DNA of 64,000 nucleotides, taken from NCBI RefSeq assembly GCF_004358205.1, contig NZ_SMYO01000001.1:510613-574612 (forward strand). The letters run 5' to 3'. Positions 44,561-54,087 of this stretch are shown here, one piece after another. Under the pieces are notes generated by a model, which saw only the letters and a program-made list of their open reading frames with translations, ran no database searches and had not been told where the DNA came from. Position 1 is the first letter of the stretch, and each line of letters starts with the position of its first letter. A program made the position numbers and the translations under genes. Source of the DNA: Bacillus salipaludis. Lineage in GTDB: Bacteria > Bacillota > Bacilli > Bacillales_B > DSM-18226.

Positions 44561-45781
44561 CTATGCTTGATAAAGTAAGCTAATTAAAAGCTTTTCTGCT
44601 TGTTCAACTATTTCTTTCTGGTTGAGATTCGTCAAATTCTCGAGATATTTTCTCCCTAAACGATGGTCATACAAGGGTGCTAATGTTTCCTCAATGTCTG
44701 TATGGTCATCTAAGGTTTTAAACATTTCCTCATAAAAATTCGCTTCGGCCATTAAATGCTCCCGGTCCACTTGAACATTTTCAGCAATGCCCAGTTCTAC
44801 GATCCATACAAACTCCTTCTCCTCTCTTTCGTCCTCAAGAAGGAGTTCTAGAAGTTCGTTGTTTACACTCTTTTTTTCCTTTGCATTTTCTAAATGGACA
44901 TTTTCTAAATATAACGTTAAAAGAGTTCCTATTTTTTCTTTTCTTAGACTATTTATAGTCATTTGGCATAAGTGTAAAATTTGATGAAAGTTCTCTGCTG
45001 AAGAAGCATCGACGGTTGCTTCCTGCCAAACAATATCGGATGTCTCTACGAATTCAAGATTAGCATCTGTATCCTTTAAGGTTACATGGTAAAAGCCTTT
45101 GGGCCCCTTTTCTTTTTTATTTCGCCCCTGCAGATTCCCGGGATAAATAATTGGCGGATTTTCAGATAAGACCGCCCGTTTATGGATATGCCCCAACGCC
45201 CAGTAATCAAAGTTTTTCTCAAATAGATCCTTAATGAAAAAGGGTGCATAGTTACCATGCTCCTCACGGCCGCTTTCATTTCCATGAAGAATACCGATAT
45301 GAAAATCAGCCCCGTCAATTTTTTGATAATCATCAATTTTCTTTTCAAATACATGGCGTTCGGGGTAACTAAAGCCGTAAAGATGACTCCGGGTTCCGCT
45401 CTTGGTTTCGAGCGGCTTCATTTCAACCTCATGGCTAAATATATGTACATTTTCAGGCATGTCTAGATGTACCCAAGTTCCGTTTAAATGATCGTGATTG
45501 CCGTGGACTACAAAAACAGGAATATCATGTTCAGCAAGCTTTAGCATTTCTGTTCGAAAACGGGATTGCGCTCGCAGGCTGCGGTCTTCTCCATCAAATA
45601 AATCTCCGGCAAAAATGACAAAATCGACTTTACGAAGAATTGCTTCGGCAGTTAGTCTTTTTAGAGCTGTGAACGTACTTTCCTTAACTCTAGTTAAAAT
45701 GTCAGCGGGCAAATATTTCAAGCCGACCATCGGACTATCTAAGTGAAGATCAGCAGCATGAATAAAGGATAGTTGTTTCAT
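44561..45781 (-). CDS. yhaO: YhaO, SbcD/Mre11-like exonuclease
   Basis: A 406-residue metallophosphoesterase that should cut DNA as partner of YhaN. The metal motifs are in order: 'HAADLHLDSP', 'VIFAGDLFDGEDR', 'FVVHGNHDHLNG', 'IGILHGN' and 'YWALGHIHKRAV'. ATG 45781 with AAAGGAAAA. It is 18 bases upstream of yhaN, so the two are co-transcribed. Role in recombination or repair follows from SbcCD and Mre11-Rad50. Confidence 0.93.
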   Translation of the reverse strand: MKQLSFIHAADLHLDSPMVGLKYLPADILTRVKESTFTALKRLTAEAILRKVDFVIFAGDLFDGEDRSLRAQSRFRTEMLKLAEHDIPVFVVHGNHDHLNGTWVHLDMPENVHIFSHEVEMKPLETKSGTRSHLYGFSYPERHVFEKKIDDYQKIDGADFHIGILHGNESGREEHGNYAPFFIKDLFEKNFDYWALGHIHKRAVLSENPPIIYPGNLQGRNKKEKGPKGFYHVTLKDTDANLEFVETSDIVWQEATVDASSAENFHQILHLCQMTINSLRKEKIGTLLTLYLENVHLENAKEKKSVNNELLELLLEDEREEKEFVWIVELGIAENVQVDREHLMAEANFYEEMFKTLDDHTDIEETLAPLYDHRLGRKYLENLTNLNQKEIVEQAEKLLISLLYQA

Positions 45782-45859
45782 AAAATTTTCCTTTCACGGT
45801 CTTTTCTTTATTTTAACATCTCCAAAAACCGAATGCACGTTCTGTGTTAAATTTTTTAA

Positions 45860-45902
45860 AAAAGAGTACCCTCCAATAATAAATGGCTGATACTCTTTTT
45901 TG
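45860..45902 (-). terminator. Terminator of yhaQP
   Basis: On the minus strand, AAAAAAGAGTATCAGCC pairs with a GGAGGGTACTCTTTTTT end, imperfectly, directly behind the yhaP stop. Confidence 0.75.
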
Positions 45903-45905
45903 GGA

Positions 45906-47159
45906 TTATTTATTTTTTGTTAATTGCAGTGCTTTTTTAATATCTTTATAGGAATTGGATTTCCCATACATTAAAACGCCGCCTTTATAAACACGTGCAC
46001 CGAAGATTGCTAATATAATGATGGTTGCAATAAGGAGGCCGATTCCAATCAACGACTCCCATGCCGGAATATTTAGCATCCCAACCCGTAAAAACATGAT
46101 CATTGGGGTGAAGAACGGAATATAAGAAGTAGCCGTAATAAAGGTTGAATCCGGCTTCCCGAGCCCAAACATGGAAATCATAAAACCTCCAACCACCAAT
46201 AGGGTCATCGGCGTAATCATCTGCTGCACATCCTCAATCCGGCTGACCAGTGACCCTAAAAAAGCCGCAAGTGTAGCATAAAGAAAATAGCCAAGAATGA
46301 AGAAAATAACCGCATAGGTAATCGTTCCAACCGGGATGTCTCCAAAACCATAAACACCGAAAAATCCTTCCTTCAAGGATTCCATATTTTGTTTTAATGA
46401 GACATAACCGACAGATAGAAAAATAGCGAGCTGAGTTAAGCTTAAAAGACCAATCCCGATAATTTTTGCAAACATCTGCTTGATTGGCGAAACACTTGAG
46501 ATTAAAATTTCCATTACCCTTGAAGATTTTTCGATGGCCACTTCCATGGCAATCATATTCGCATACATAATGACCGAGAAATAAATAATGAAAAGCAAAA
46601 CATATACTAGTCCTCTTGCCTGATTTAGTTCCTCTTCTGTTTTCGCATTTTTCTCCAACGCCACCTTATTAAACGATACAGGTTCATACAGCTTTTGCAG
46701 CTGAGCAGGTGTTAACTGAATCTTCGCAGCCGCGAGCATGGTTTTAACCTGCTGAAGGCTTGTTTGCAGATCGGTAAAAAGGGCGGAGTCCGCAATACTC
46801 ATTGCCTTAAAGGAGGCTTCCGGCAATTTTTCATCATTATAACGCAGCTGAATAATTGCGCTGTAATCGCCTTTTTCAACCTTTTTTTCTGCTTTTTCTA
46901 AACTGCCTTTATAAAGGGTAAGTGTAATGTCTTTATTAATTGTGCTGAGTTGCTTCTTTAAAGGATTATAAAGCTGACCAGTTTCATCTAATACAGCAAC
47001 CTTTTCTTTTCCATCATTTTTATCAAATGTATGAATGATATTTTGAATGTTTGTTAAGGCGAGAACTATTACTACCGTTAACAATGTGGTGAAAAAAAAG
47101 GATTTTGTTTTTAATTTATTTACATAGGTATGGAATAAAATAATCCAAAAACTATTCAT
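45906..47159 (-). CDS. yhaP: ABC-2 type permease YhaP (NatB-like)
   Basis: A 417-residue membrane subunit of an ABC exporter. One N-terminal membrane segment precedes a large outer domain (residues 45-170). Five segments follow, including 'VYVLLFIIYFSVIMYANMIA' and 'YAVIFFILGYFLYATLAAFL'. This is the NatB layout of sodium or peptide exporters. The ATG 47159 overlaps the end of yhaQ by 8 bases. Substrate unknown; it may export sodium or an antimicrobial compound. Confidence 0.9.
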   Translation of the reverse strand: MNSFWIILFHTYVNKLKTKSFFFTTLLTVVIVLALTNIQNIIHTFDKNDGKEKVAVLDETGQLYNPLKKQLSTINKDITLTLYKGSLEKAEKKVEKGDYSAIIQLRYNDEKLPEASFKAMSIADSALFTDLQTSLQQVKTMLAAAKIQLTPAQLQKLYEPVSFNKVALEKNAKTEEELNQARGLVYVLLFIIYFSVIMYANMIAMEVAIEKSSRVMEILISSVSPIKQMFAKIIGIGLLSLTQLAIFLSVGYVSLKQNMESLKEGFFGVYGFGDIPVGTITYAVIFFILGYFLYATLAAFLGSLVSRIEDVQQMITPMTLLVVGGFMISMFGLGKPDSTFITATSYIPFFTPMIMFLRVGMLNIPAWESLIGIGLLIATIIILAIFGARVYKGGVLMYGKSNSYKDIKKALQLTKNK

Positions 47160-48051
47160 AGGAATCCCCTACCTTCTCTATAAAAATATCATTTAAGGAA
47201 GGCTCCTCAAGTTCAAATTTACGAATGAATCCTTTTCCGACAATTTCCTTCAAAATCTGTTCCGCTATCATTTCACCTTCAATCTGCAGATGAATTCCTT
47301 GGGCAGTCGCTTTTGCCTTTAACACCCCGAAATGATTTTTTAAAAAATCTAGTGAAAAATCGGCATGAATGACCAGATTCTTTTTGCCAAAAGTGCGTTT
47401 AATCTCCTTCAATTCTCCATGAACAACCGGACTTCCCTTGTGCAAAATACATAAATGTTCACACATTTCCTCAACGTGCTCCATCCGATGACTGGAAAAC
47501 ACAATGGTTGCACCGTTTTCCTTTAAGGAGACAACCGCCTCCTTTAAAAGTTCTACATTTACAGGATCAAGACCGCTAAAGGGCTCATCGAGAATTAATA
47601 GCTTTGGTTTATGTATAACAGCAGCGATAAATTGAATTTTTTGCTGATTACCTTTTGAAAGCTCCTCAATTTTTTTATTTTCATATTCCGGTATTTTAAA
47701 ACGTTCTAGCCAAGCATGTAATGCCTTTACGGCTTCTGCCTTTTGCATTCCTCTAAGACGTGCTAAATAAACAATTTGCTCCCGAACCTTTAGTTTTGGG
47801 TATAAGCCTCTTTCTTCTGGAAGATAGCCGACTAAGTGGCTTGTTGAATAATCAATCAGTTTACCATCCCAGGTTATTTTCCCGCCAGTTGGCTCAAGCA
47901 ATCCTAATATCATTCGGAAAGTGGTTGTTTTGCCGGCACCATTGGCCCCTAAAAAGCCAAACATCTCTTTTTCGGGTATCAATAGCGACAGTTCATTTAC
48001 AGCAGTAAATTGCCCAAACCGCTTTGACACATTCTCAAGTTGAAGTACCAA
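47152..48051 (-). CDS. yhaQ: ABC transporter ATP-binding protein YhaQ
   Basis: A 299-residue nucleotide-binding subunit. Walker A 'GFLGANGAGKTTTFRM', signature 'ELSKGNQQKIQFI', Walker B 'LLILDEPFSGLDPVNVEL' and 'SSHRMEHVEE' as switch. The last 80 residues form an accessory domain seen in NatA-like exporters ('SLNDIFIEKVGD'). The start is TTG 48051 with GGAGTG. It drives YhaP; together they resemble NatAB. Confidence 0.92.
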   Translation of the reverse strand: MVLQLENVSKRFGQFTAVNELSLLIPEKEMFGFLGANGAGKTTTFRMILGLLEPTGGKITWDGKLIDYSTSHLVGYLPEERGLYPKLKVREQIVYLARLRGMQKAEAVKALHAWLERFKIPEYENKKIEELSKGNQQKIQFIAAVIHKPKLLILDEPFSGLDPVNVELLKEAVVSLKENGATIVFSSHRMEHVEEMCEHLCILHKGSPVVHGELKEIKRTFGKKNLVIHADFSLDFLKNHFGVLKAKATAQGIHLQIEGEMIAEQILKEIVGKGFIRKFELEEPSLNDIFIEKVGDSYE

Positions 48052-48175
48052 TTTTCCATCACTCCTTTATTATTATTACGAGAAAACGGTTGAAAAGTTT
48101 CCTTTTTTATTTTGCTAAATTTCAAGAATTATGCAAAAATAATAGTAGCAATCTATTAAATAGGGGGATTTCAGG

Positions 48176-48361
48176 ATGAAAACGTATAAACTAACTGCAT
48201 TTGAACCAAATGGAGAAAAGATTTTAGATGAAGCCTTCCAGGCTGACCATGATGATGCAGCAAAAGAATTAGGTACGAAACTATTATCAGAAAAAAACTT
48301 ACTGGAAAAAACCCATCGTGTCATTTCTCCAAGTGGTAAACTCTTACTATTTCATTCTTAA
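48176..48361 (+). CDS. yhzD: YhzD-like small protein
   Basis: A 61-residue soluble protein starting MKTYKLTAFEPNGEKILDE and ending 'TSHRVISPSGKLLLFH'-like. It occupies the same place and has the same length as B. subtilis YhzD, on the opposite strand to its neighbours. An AGGGGGAT site precedes the ATG. Function unknown. Confidence 0.8.
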   Translation: MKTYKLTAFEPNGEKILDEAFQADHDDAAKELGTKLLSEKNLLEKTHRVISPSGKLLLFHS

Positions 48362-48369
48362 ATCATATC

Positions 48370-48399
48370 AAAAAAAGAAGCTCAAGGGCTTCTTTTTTA
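48370..48399. terminator. Terminator between yhzD and yhaR
   Basis: Stem AAAAAAGAAGC / GCTTCTTTTTT with a short loop, between convergent genes. Confidence 0.8.
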
Positions 48400-48401
48400 C
48401 A

Positions 48402-49193
48402 TTATTTTCCGATAAAGTTTGGTTGTCTTTTTTCGATAAATGCTTGAATACCTTCTTGGTGGTCGTGTGTTTGCCGCATTTTTATTTGCCCGTATTTTTC
48501 CAATTCTAAAATTTTAAGCAACTGCGGGCGGTTTTTTTCTGCTAAAATCTTTTTCGTTTTAATCATCGCCTGTACAGGGCGGCTTAACCAATCCGAAATT
48601 CTCGCTTCCAATGCATTGTCGATATTACCTTCTGCCACCTCTTGAATTAAACCGAGTGCTAAGGCCTCGTCTGGTTTCATAATTTTACCATCCCAAATAA
48701 TCTGCTTAGCCTTTACTTCTCCTACTCTTTTCTCTAAAAAGAAGTGAGCTCCACCATCAGGGATTAAGCCAATTCCGATGAAATTCATCGCTAATTTGCT
48801 AGACTGATCAGCAATAATATAGTCTGTGGCTAATGCCAAACTAAATCCTAAGCCTGCTGCTGCTCCGGAGACAGCACTAATGGTTAGTTTTGGCATACTG
48901 TACAAGGTTACAATCAGTTCGCTAATTGAATCCATGAAAGAGAAAAATTCATTCTCATAGATATTCGACTGCATCATTTTAATATCTCCGCCTGCCGAGA
49001 AAGCTCTACCTTTCCCAGTTAACACGACAATATCGATGTCATCAGAATCACTGATTTCTTTTAATTTAAAGACTAATCCCTTAATTAAATCGATATCCAT
49101 TGCATTTAATGTTTCCGGTCGATTTAACTCGACAGTTGCTACACGGCCATTGACAATTACATTTACCTTTTCAGTTAAAAATTGATTCGACAA
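48402..49193 (-). CDS. yhaR: Enoyl-CoA hydratase/isomerase family protein YhaR
   Basis: A 263-residue crotonase-fold enzyme, expected to hydrate or isomerise enoyl-CoA esters. The oxyanion-hole regions are 'LTGKGRAFSAGGDIKMMQS' and 'ISAVSGAAAGLGFSLALATD'. The second of the usual two catalytic Glu positions is not obvious in 'GLIPDGGAHFFLEKRVG', so hydratase activity is uncertain. Start TTG 49193 with GGGGGG. It lies alone between yhzD and hemZ. Confidence 0.88.
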   Translation of the reverse strand: MSNQFLTEKVNVIVNGRVATVELNRPETLNAMDIDLIKGLVFKLKEISDSDDIDIVVLTGKGRAFSAGGDIKMMQSNIYENEFFSFMDSISELIVTLYSMPKLTISAVSGAAAGLGFSLALATDYIIADQSSKLAMNFIGIGLIPDGGAHFFLEKRVGEVKAKQIIWDGKIMKPDEALALGLIQEVAEGNIDNALEARISDWLSRPVQAMIKTKKILAEKNRPQLLKILELEKYGQIKMRQTHDHQEGIQAFIEKRQPNFIGK

Positions 49194-49295
49194 CCTAAAA
49201 GCGCCCCCCCATTAATTTTCTCCTTCTATTATAAATGGAAATGGTAGGAATAAAAATAAATTTTCGCAATATAAGCAATTTTTCCGGAGATAGAA

Positions 49296-49322
49296 AAATC
49301 CCCCTACTTGCTTAAGCAGGGG
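49296..49322 (-). terminator. Terminator of hemZ
   Basis: On the minus strand, stem CCCCTGCTTAAGCA... pairing with AGTAGGGG, then GATTTTTC. It overlaps the end of the hemZ frame. Confidence 0.7.
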
Positions 49323-50823
49323 AACCTTTCTCAGAGAATAGCTCATTTAAGATTTTAATCTTATCTTCTGTATAGGCTTCAAAACTGTCATTATAGGTCT
49401 TCGGATCTTTTGGATTAGCAAAGTGAGTGATTTTCCCTGTAACAGGATCCACAAATTTACTAGCAGCACCGCAGCCAAGCCCGATAATCGTCTGCTGCTC
49501 CTCCATGATCATAATGTTGTAGATGCTTTCCTGATTAGGGAATGAATATCCTACGTTTTCGAGATTGCCGAGAATATTCTTCTGACGGTATAAATAATAC
49601 GGGACATAGCCATGATCCTCTGTCCAAACTTGCGCAAGCTCCATCATTTTCTCGACTTCAGCACGTTCGGCAACCTTGTATTTTTCCCGATTCTGAGTCA
49701 TTTCAGAAGCACGTTTAAAAGACAGAGTATGAACCGTTAAAGATTCCGGCATCAATTTTTCTGTTTCAGCGAGTGAATGGGTAAATTCCGGCAGACCCTC
49801 CCCAGGTAGGCCGATAATCAAATCCATGTTAATATTATTCATTCCCATTTCACGCGCTAAATGAAATTTATCGATTGTTTCTGTGACAGTGTGGTGCCGG
49901 CCAATTGCTTTTAAGGTTTCCTGAGTGTATGACTGAGGATTAATGCTAATTCTGTCAATCTTCCACTTTTTCAATACCTCTAACTTCTCCGACGTTATCG
50001 TATCAGGGCGTCCCGCTTCGACCGTGATCTCACGAATTTTTTCAACATCAGGGAATGAATCATACATTTCTTCATAAAGCATGTCCATTTCTTCTGCTGT
50101 TATACTCGTCGGCGTCCCTCCACCATAATATACGGTCGTAATTCGAATTCCTTTATCCTTTAGCCATTGGCCGATTTTTTTCATTTCATAATGAAGCCCA
50201 CCCAGGAAGGAATCTACTGACCCCTGGCGGCCATTGATGGCATAGGCCGGGAAGGTACAGTAAGCACATTTTGTCGGACAAAACGGTATCCCAATATAAA
50301 TACTGACTTCCTTTTGCAGAGTATATAAATCTGGTACGACTGACAGCTGCCTATCAACAATCTGTTGCATTAAGTTTATCTTTTCATCGGTAATCAGATA
50401 ATCATCCTTTAACTGCTGATGGGCAAGCTCCTTTGGAATCCCCTCTTGAACTTTACGATGGAGCAGCTTTGTTGGCCTGACACCGGTCAAAATTCCCCAT
50501 TTTTGAATCATTCCGGTAAAATCCTGCAGCACTGTTAAATATACATGGGCAACAGCATTCTTTATTTGTTTAAAGGTTTCTTTATCTGAAACACCCAGTA
50601 GCAGTTCTTTTTCGTATTCTGCCGTCACCTTTTTTCCGGAAAGGCTGATTAATTCAGCCGAGACTGTCACAAATTCGTTTATTTGCATCGAAAACTTTAT
50701 GCTTATATCTGCTTTTTCATCATATTGTTTTAGAATCAATGATTCTTCAAAAAACAAATTGGCAATCAACTGGAGCGGCCGATCAAATCTTGTATCCTCT
50801 AACCCAATAATAGATATTTTCAA
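49312..50823 (-). CDS. hemZ: Radical SAM coproporphyrinogen dehydrogenase-like HemZ
   Basis: A 503-residue radical SAM protein. The iron-sulfur motif C-x3-C-x2-C lies in 'IPFCPTKCAYCTFPAYAIN' near residue 185. Then come 'YYGGGTPTSITAEEMD', 'VEAGRPDTITSEKLEVLKKW', 'RISINPQSYTQETLKAIGRHH' and 'NMDLIIGLPGEG'. An additional N-terminal domain of about 170 residues is typical of HemZ and absent from HemN. B. subtilis HemZ is linked to anaerobic heme synthesis. TTG 50823 with AGGTGA at good spacing is preferred over a TTG two codons upstream. Confidence 0.9.
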   Translation of the reverse strand: MKISIIGLEDTRFDRPLQLIANLFFEESLILKQYDEKADISIKFSMQINEFVTVSAELISLSGKKVTAEYEKELLLGVSDKETFKQIKNAVAHVYLTVLQDFTGMIQKWGILTGVRPTKLLHRKVQEGIPKELAHQQLKDDYLITDEKINLMQQIVDRQLSVVPDLYTLQKEVSIYIGIPFCPTKCAYCTFPAYAINGRQGSVDSFLGGLHYEMKKIGQWLKDKGIRITTVYYGGGTPTSITAEEMDMLYEEMYDSFPDVEKIREITVEAGRPDTITSEKLEVLKKWKIDRISINPQSYTQETLKAIGRHHTVTETIDKFHLAREMGMNNINMDLIIGLPGEGLPEFTHSLAETEKLMPESLTVHTLSFKRASEMTQNREKYKVAERAEVEKMMELAQVWTEDHGYVPYYLYRQKNILGNLENVGYSFPNQESIYNIMIMEEQQTIIGLGCGAASKFVDPVTGKITHFANPKDPKTYNDSFEAYTEDKIKILNELFSEKGSPA

Positions 50824-50941
50824 AAACAATCACCTCAAATTAAACTTCCTTAAGTGTACAAAATCACTAATTCAAGGTCAATATAATGGAAATCATTGCA
50901 AACAGAAGATACCAAAGTTATAACCTTGGTACCTTCAAAAA

Positions 50942-51811
50942 TTATTTTTTGATAATATTCATTTTCCTTAAAAATTCAATTGGCTGCTGCTTTCTGAAAT
51001 GCTCTTTGACCATGTAGGCTACCCCATTCTCATTTTGAGAACGTGTTACCCAGTCCGCAGCTCTTTTCACTTCGTATCTTGCATTCCACATTGCTACTCC
51101 GAGACCCACTTCTTCAATGAGTGGAATATCATCCATTCCTTCGCCGATCACAACCATTTCCTTTTTACTAATCCCTAGTTGTTGACCAAGATAAGTCAAT
51201 CCACTTAATTTCGAAACTCCTGCAGGAACGATATCTAAACGAAGGGAATCCAGTTCAATCATATCAATTTCTGTGTACATTTTCTCCAGTGCTATTTTTG
51301 CATCCTTCAAGTCACTTTCGGTTTCAAAATAAACTTCAATTTTTGGCGGTGTTACTGGTTGATCATGCAAATATTCGCTTAATGACGGCACAAATTGCTG
51401 AGAATAGAAAACAGGATCACCAGAAGTAAAAACAGTTTTTGCTAATAAATTATTGTGCAGCTTTAATTTATTGGCTAATGAAAATTGTTCATGGACAAGC
51501 CGAATCTGACATGGGACCGTTTCTAGCAAACGTACAGTGTCATAGGTAATTTCTTCGGTGATTCTTTTCACGTAAATAGGCTTTTCTAGTACACTAGATA
51601 TATAGGCACCTTGATGGGTAATTAATGGTGTTTTTATTTTTAAAGCCCTGGCAACTTTACGTGCCGAGGGAAAGCTTCTTGAGGTCACAAGTGTTACATA
51701 GATCCCTTTTTGCCCGACATATTCAATGGCTTCCTTTGTTGATTTTTGAATCTTCCCATTTGATTGAAGAAGTGTGCCATCAATATTTAACGCAAGCAAG
51801 CGATAAATCAT
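50942..51811 (-). CDS. yhaX: HAD-like hydrolase YhaX (Cof type) with Asn at the nucleophile position
   Basis: A 289-residue Cof-type haloacid dehalogenase-fold protein. The first motif is normally DxDGTL with Asp as nucleophile; here it is 'LALNIDGTLLQSNG', with Asn in the first place. The remaining parts are present: 'VTLVTSRSFPSARKV' (motif II), 'KLSGLTYLGQQLG' (motif III Lys) and 'VVIGEGMDDIPLIEEVGLGV' (motif IV, normally GD.xND). The protein is probably not a normal phosphatase. The ATG 51811 has AGGGGG before it. Location next to hemZ matches B. subtilis yhaX. Confidence 0.88.
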   Translation of the reverse strand: MIYRLLALNIDGTLLQSNGKIQKSTKEAIEYVGQKGIYVTLVTSRSFPSARKVARALKIKTPLITHQGAYISSVLEKPIYVKRITEEITYDTVRLLETVPCQIRLVHEQFSLANKLKLHNNLLAKTVFTSGDPVFYSQQFVPSLSEYLHDQPVTPPKIEVYFETESDLKDAKIALEKMYTEIDMIELDSLRLDIVPAGVSKLSGLTYLGQQLGISKKEMVVIGEGMDDIPLIEEVGLGVAMWNARYEVKRAADWVTRSQNENGVAYMVKEHFRKQQPIEFLRKMNIIKK

Positions 51812-51926
51812 TATGTTGCCCCCTGTTCTTTGGTGAAATTACCCTTATATCACATTTATGTTTTTTTACCAATTTATAGAACAAGGGGGGAAGTGAACAT
51901 TTGTTTTTTTCAATAAAGCTCTGCTC

Positions 51927-52104
51927 GTTAAACTTTGTTGTTGATTTCCGCTCCAGGATGCTCGCTTTCCGCGGGGCGGGCGGTGAGCCTCCTCGGCGCT
52001 TAAGCGCCTGTGGGGTCTCACCTGTCCCGCTGCTCCCGCAGGAGTCTCGCACCTTCCGCTCCAATCAACGTTTTTCAAAATCAATATTGTCCATTAACAC
52101 AGCC
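51927..52104. repeat. 178-bp dispersed repeat, copy 1
   Basis: A GC-rich unit (it contains TTTCCGCGGGGCGGGCGG) between AT-rich imperfect inverted ends (GTTAAACTTTGTTGTTGATT against AATCAATATTGTCC...TTAACAC). The parts TTCCGCTCC and GGAGCGGAA-type stretches let it fold into a long hairpin. The second copy at 63657 has the same length and orientation with few differences. It looks like the MITE-like intergenic repeats common in Bacillus genomes. Confidence 0.85.
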
Positions 52105-52110
52105 TTTTTA

Positions 52111-52151
52111 ATAAAAAAAGCGTTCAGTTTTAATCACTGAATGCTTTTTTT
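52111..52151. terminator. Terminator of yheA
   Basis: Stem AAAAAGCGTTCAGT / ACTGAATGCTTTTTT with a 7-base loop; T-runs on both strands. Confidence 0.85.
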
Positions 52152-52158
52152 AAACATT

Positions 52159-52506
52159 TTACATTTTGCCGTAGAGTTCTTCTAACGGTTTCATAATTAA
52201 TTGGTTTAATTCCCCGATAATCATACTCATTCTTTGTTCAGCCTGCATGAGACGGGCGATTTTTTCATTTTGTTGTACATGAGCGACGGTTGCTTGGGCC
52301 TGTTGTACCTCAGCTTCAGAAATATTTTGTCCCATCATTTGCTTTTGCTGAAGATTCATTTGAATCTCCCGAAATTGATTAAACATTTGTTTCGCTGCCG
52401 GGTCAGCATTTACTTCATTATACATTTGTTTTAATTGTACAAATTCATCACTTTGACGAATGGATGTTTCTAATGCATAAGCTGCATCATATAAATTAAC
52501 TGCCAC
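52159..52506 (-). CDS. yheA: YheA/YlbF-family helical protein
   Basis: A 115-residue all-helical protein of the YlbF/YmcA/YheA family: 'YDAAYALETSIRQSDEFVQL', 'DPAAKQMFNQFREIQMNLQQ', 'VAHVQQNEKIARLMQAEQRM'. The relatives YlbF and YmcA form the Y-complex that guides RNase Y; YheA itself has no settled role. The start is GTG 52506, because GGAGT lies 9 bases before it. Confidence 0.85.
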   Translation of the reverse strand: MAVNLYDAAYALETSIRQSDEFVQLKQMYNEVNADPAAKQMFNQFREIQMNLQQKQMMGQNISEAEVQQAQATVAHVQQNEKIARLMQAEQRMSMIIGELNQLIMKPLEELYGKM

Positions 52507-52710
52507 TTCTTTCCACTCCTTTACCATTCAACAATTACATTCAACTATACCAAATTATGACGGGTAAAGCGAGAATGTCACTAACTCCCATGTCCTTTCT
52601 TAGTAAAATCACAATTTGGATTGTATTTACATAGGATACTATGTCAGCTAATGCCTATTTACCTCGTGAAGTTTTACTTTAACCGATTCTTCAGTAAATG
52701 AGGAGTGATC

Positions 52711-54084
52711 ATGTCCCTAATCCTAACCAAAATCACCATTACCCCCAGGAAACCCGCCTGCGAGGACGACAATCATATCTATTTGTCGAATCAATTATTT
52801 AAAAAATTACATTTACAAAGAGAGCGGGAATTAATTTTATCATTAGGGAAACAAACCATTAAGACAAAAATTCAAATGACCGAAATGGCGGCAAATGAAA
52901 TCTCTCTTTCGGAAGTTTTCATACAAGATTTTTGCCTACCTGTAAAACATTATAACTTCCAAGCAAAATTTGATGTAGAGACTCACACTTTGTTCCTTGG
53001 ACCAATTATTGGGCTTTTAACCGATTTTAATTTTATAAACCAGGAAGAACCTAATTTTCGTTCAATCCATACATTTTGTGAGGAGCTTCATCATGGTATT
53101 TCTGAAGCGGGCGGATTTTTTTATGTTTTTTCCGATGAGGAATTCTCGAATAAAGGATATTACCTAGAAGAAGGAAAATGGGTTCCAACCAAGCTTCCCT
53201 TACCGGATGTGGTCTACAATCGAATTCACTCACGCAAGCGAGAAAAATCAAGCCAATTTGGACGTTTTCGTGAAAAAATTGACCAATTAAAGATCCCCAT
53301 CTTTAACGACCGATTTCTTTCCAAATGGGATGTACATGAGCAATTAATCCAGGAAAATTCCCTACACTCCTATATACCGGAGACAAAAATCTTCACGAAG
53401 GAAAATCTTGAAGAATTCACACAAAAATATGATATGGTCTTTATCAAGCCCATCCATGGGAGTCAAGGAAAAAATATTTTCAGATTAACACACGGTGAAA
53501 ACGGATATAGTTTGAAAACTTCTATAAAGGCAGTGTCAAATAAAATTTTAGCCAATGACTCCATCGAAAATATTTATAAACAAATAAAAATGATTCAAGG
53601 TAATAGAATTTATATTATCCAGCAAGGAATTCATCTTATGATGAGAGAATCCTGTCCCATGGACTTTAGAGCCTTATGCCATAAAAATATTGAGAATAAT
53701 TGGTCTGTTACGTCCCTTGTAGCACGAATTTCTCATGAAGAAGAGTTCGTATCCAATATTGCCAAAGGCGGAAGAATTATGAAGCCACTTCAGGCCTTAA
53801 GTACCGGAAGTGAAAAGGAAAAGGCCGCTAAGATTATTTTGCAAATGAAAAAACTTTCGATTGATACAGCCACAACCATCTGCCAGTATTCCCCTGGAAT
53901 TACAGGTGAACTAGGAATCGATATAGGAGTGGACAATGACGGGAAGCTTTGGCTTATTGAAGTGAATTCCAAGCCGTCGAAAAACTTTGAGGATGGGAAC
54001 AGGAAAATTCGCCCGTCTGCAAAAGCAATTATCCGTTTTTGCACTAAACTTACCTTTGAGCCCCCGCTTAAAAAGGAGGAATAA
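52711..54084 (+). CDS. yheD: YheC/YheD-family ATP-grasp protein, copy 1
   Basis: A 457-residue protein annotated in the family as endospore coat-associated. An N-terminal domain of about 150 residues ends in 'PLPDVVYNRIHSRKREK'. The ATP-grasp part follows: 'YDMVFIKPIHGSQGKNIFRL' (ATP-binding Lys and Gly loop), 'CPMDFRALCHKN' and the metal site 'GELGIDIGVDNDGKLWLIEV' with 'NSKPSKNF'. ATP-grasp enzymes join carboxylates to amines or thiols by way of an acyl phosphate. It is the first of four tandem relatives, with ATG 52711 and a GAGGAG site; gene two starts 3 bases after its stop. Substrate unknown. Confidence 0.85.
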   Translation: MSLILTKITITPRKPACEDDNHIYLSNQLFKKLHLQRERELILSLGKQTIKTKIQMTEMAANEISLSEVFIQDFCLPVKHYNFQAKFDVETHTLFLGPIIGLLTDFNFINQEEPNFRSIHTFCEELHHGISEAGGFFYVFSDEEFSNKGYYLEEGKWVPTKLPLPDVVYNRIHSRKREKSSQFGRFREKIDQLKIPIFNDRFLSKWDVHEQLIQENSLHSYIPETKIFTKENLEEFTQKYDMVFIKPIHGSQGKNIFRLTHGENGYSLKTSIKAVSNKILANDSIENIYKQIKMIQGNRIYIIQQGIHLMMRESCPMDFRALCHKNIENNWSVTSLVARISHEEEFVSNIAKGGRIMKPLQALSTGSEKEKAAKIILQMKKLSIDTATTICQYSPGITGELGIDIGVDNDGKLWLIEVNSKPSKNFEDGNRKIRPSAKAIIRFCTKLTFEPPLKKEE

Positions 54085-54087
54085 TCT

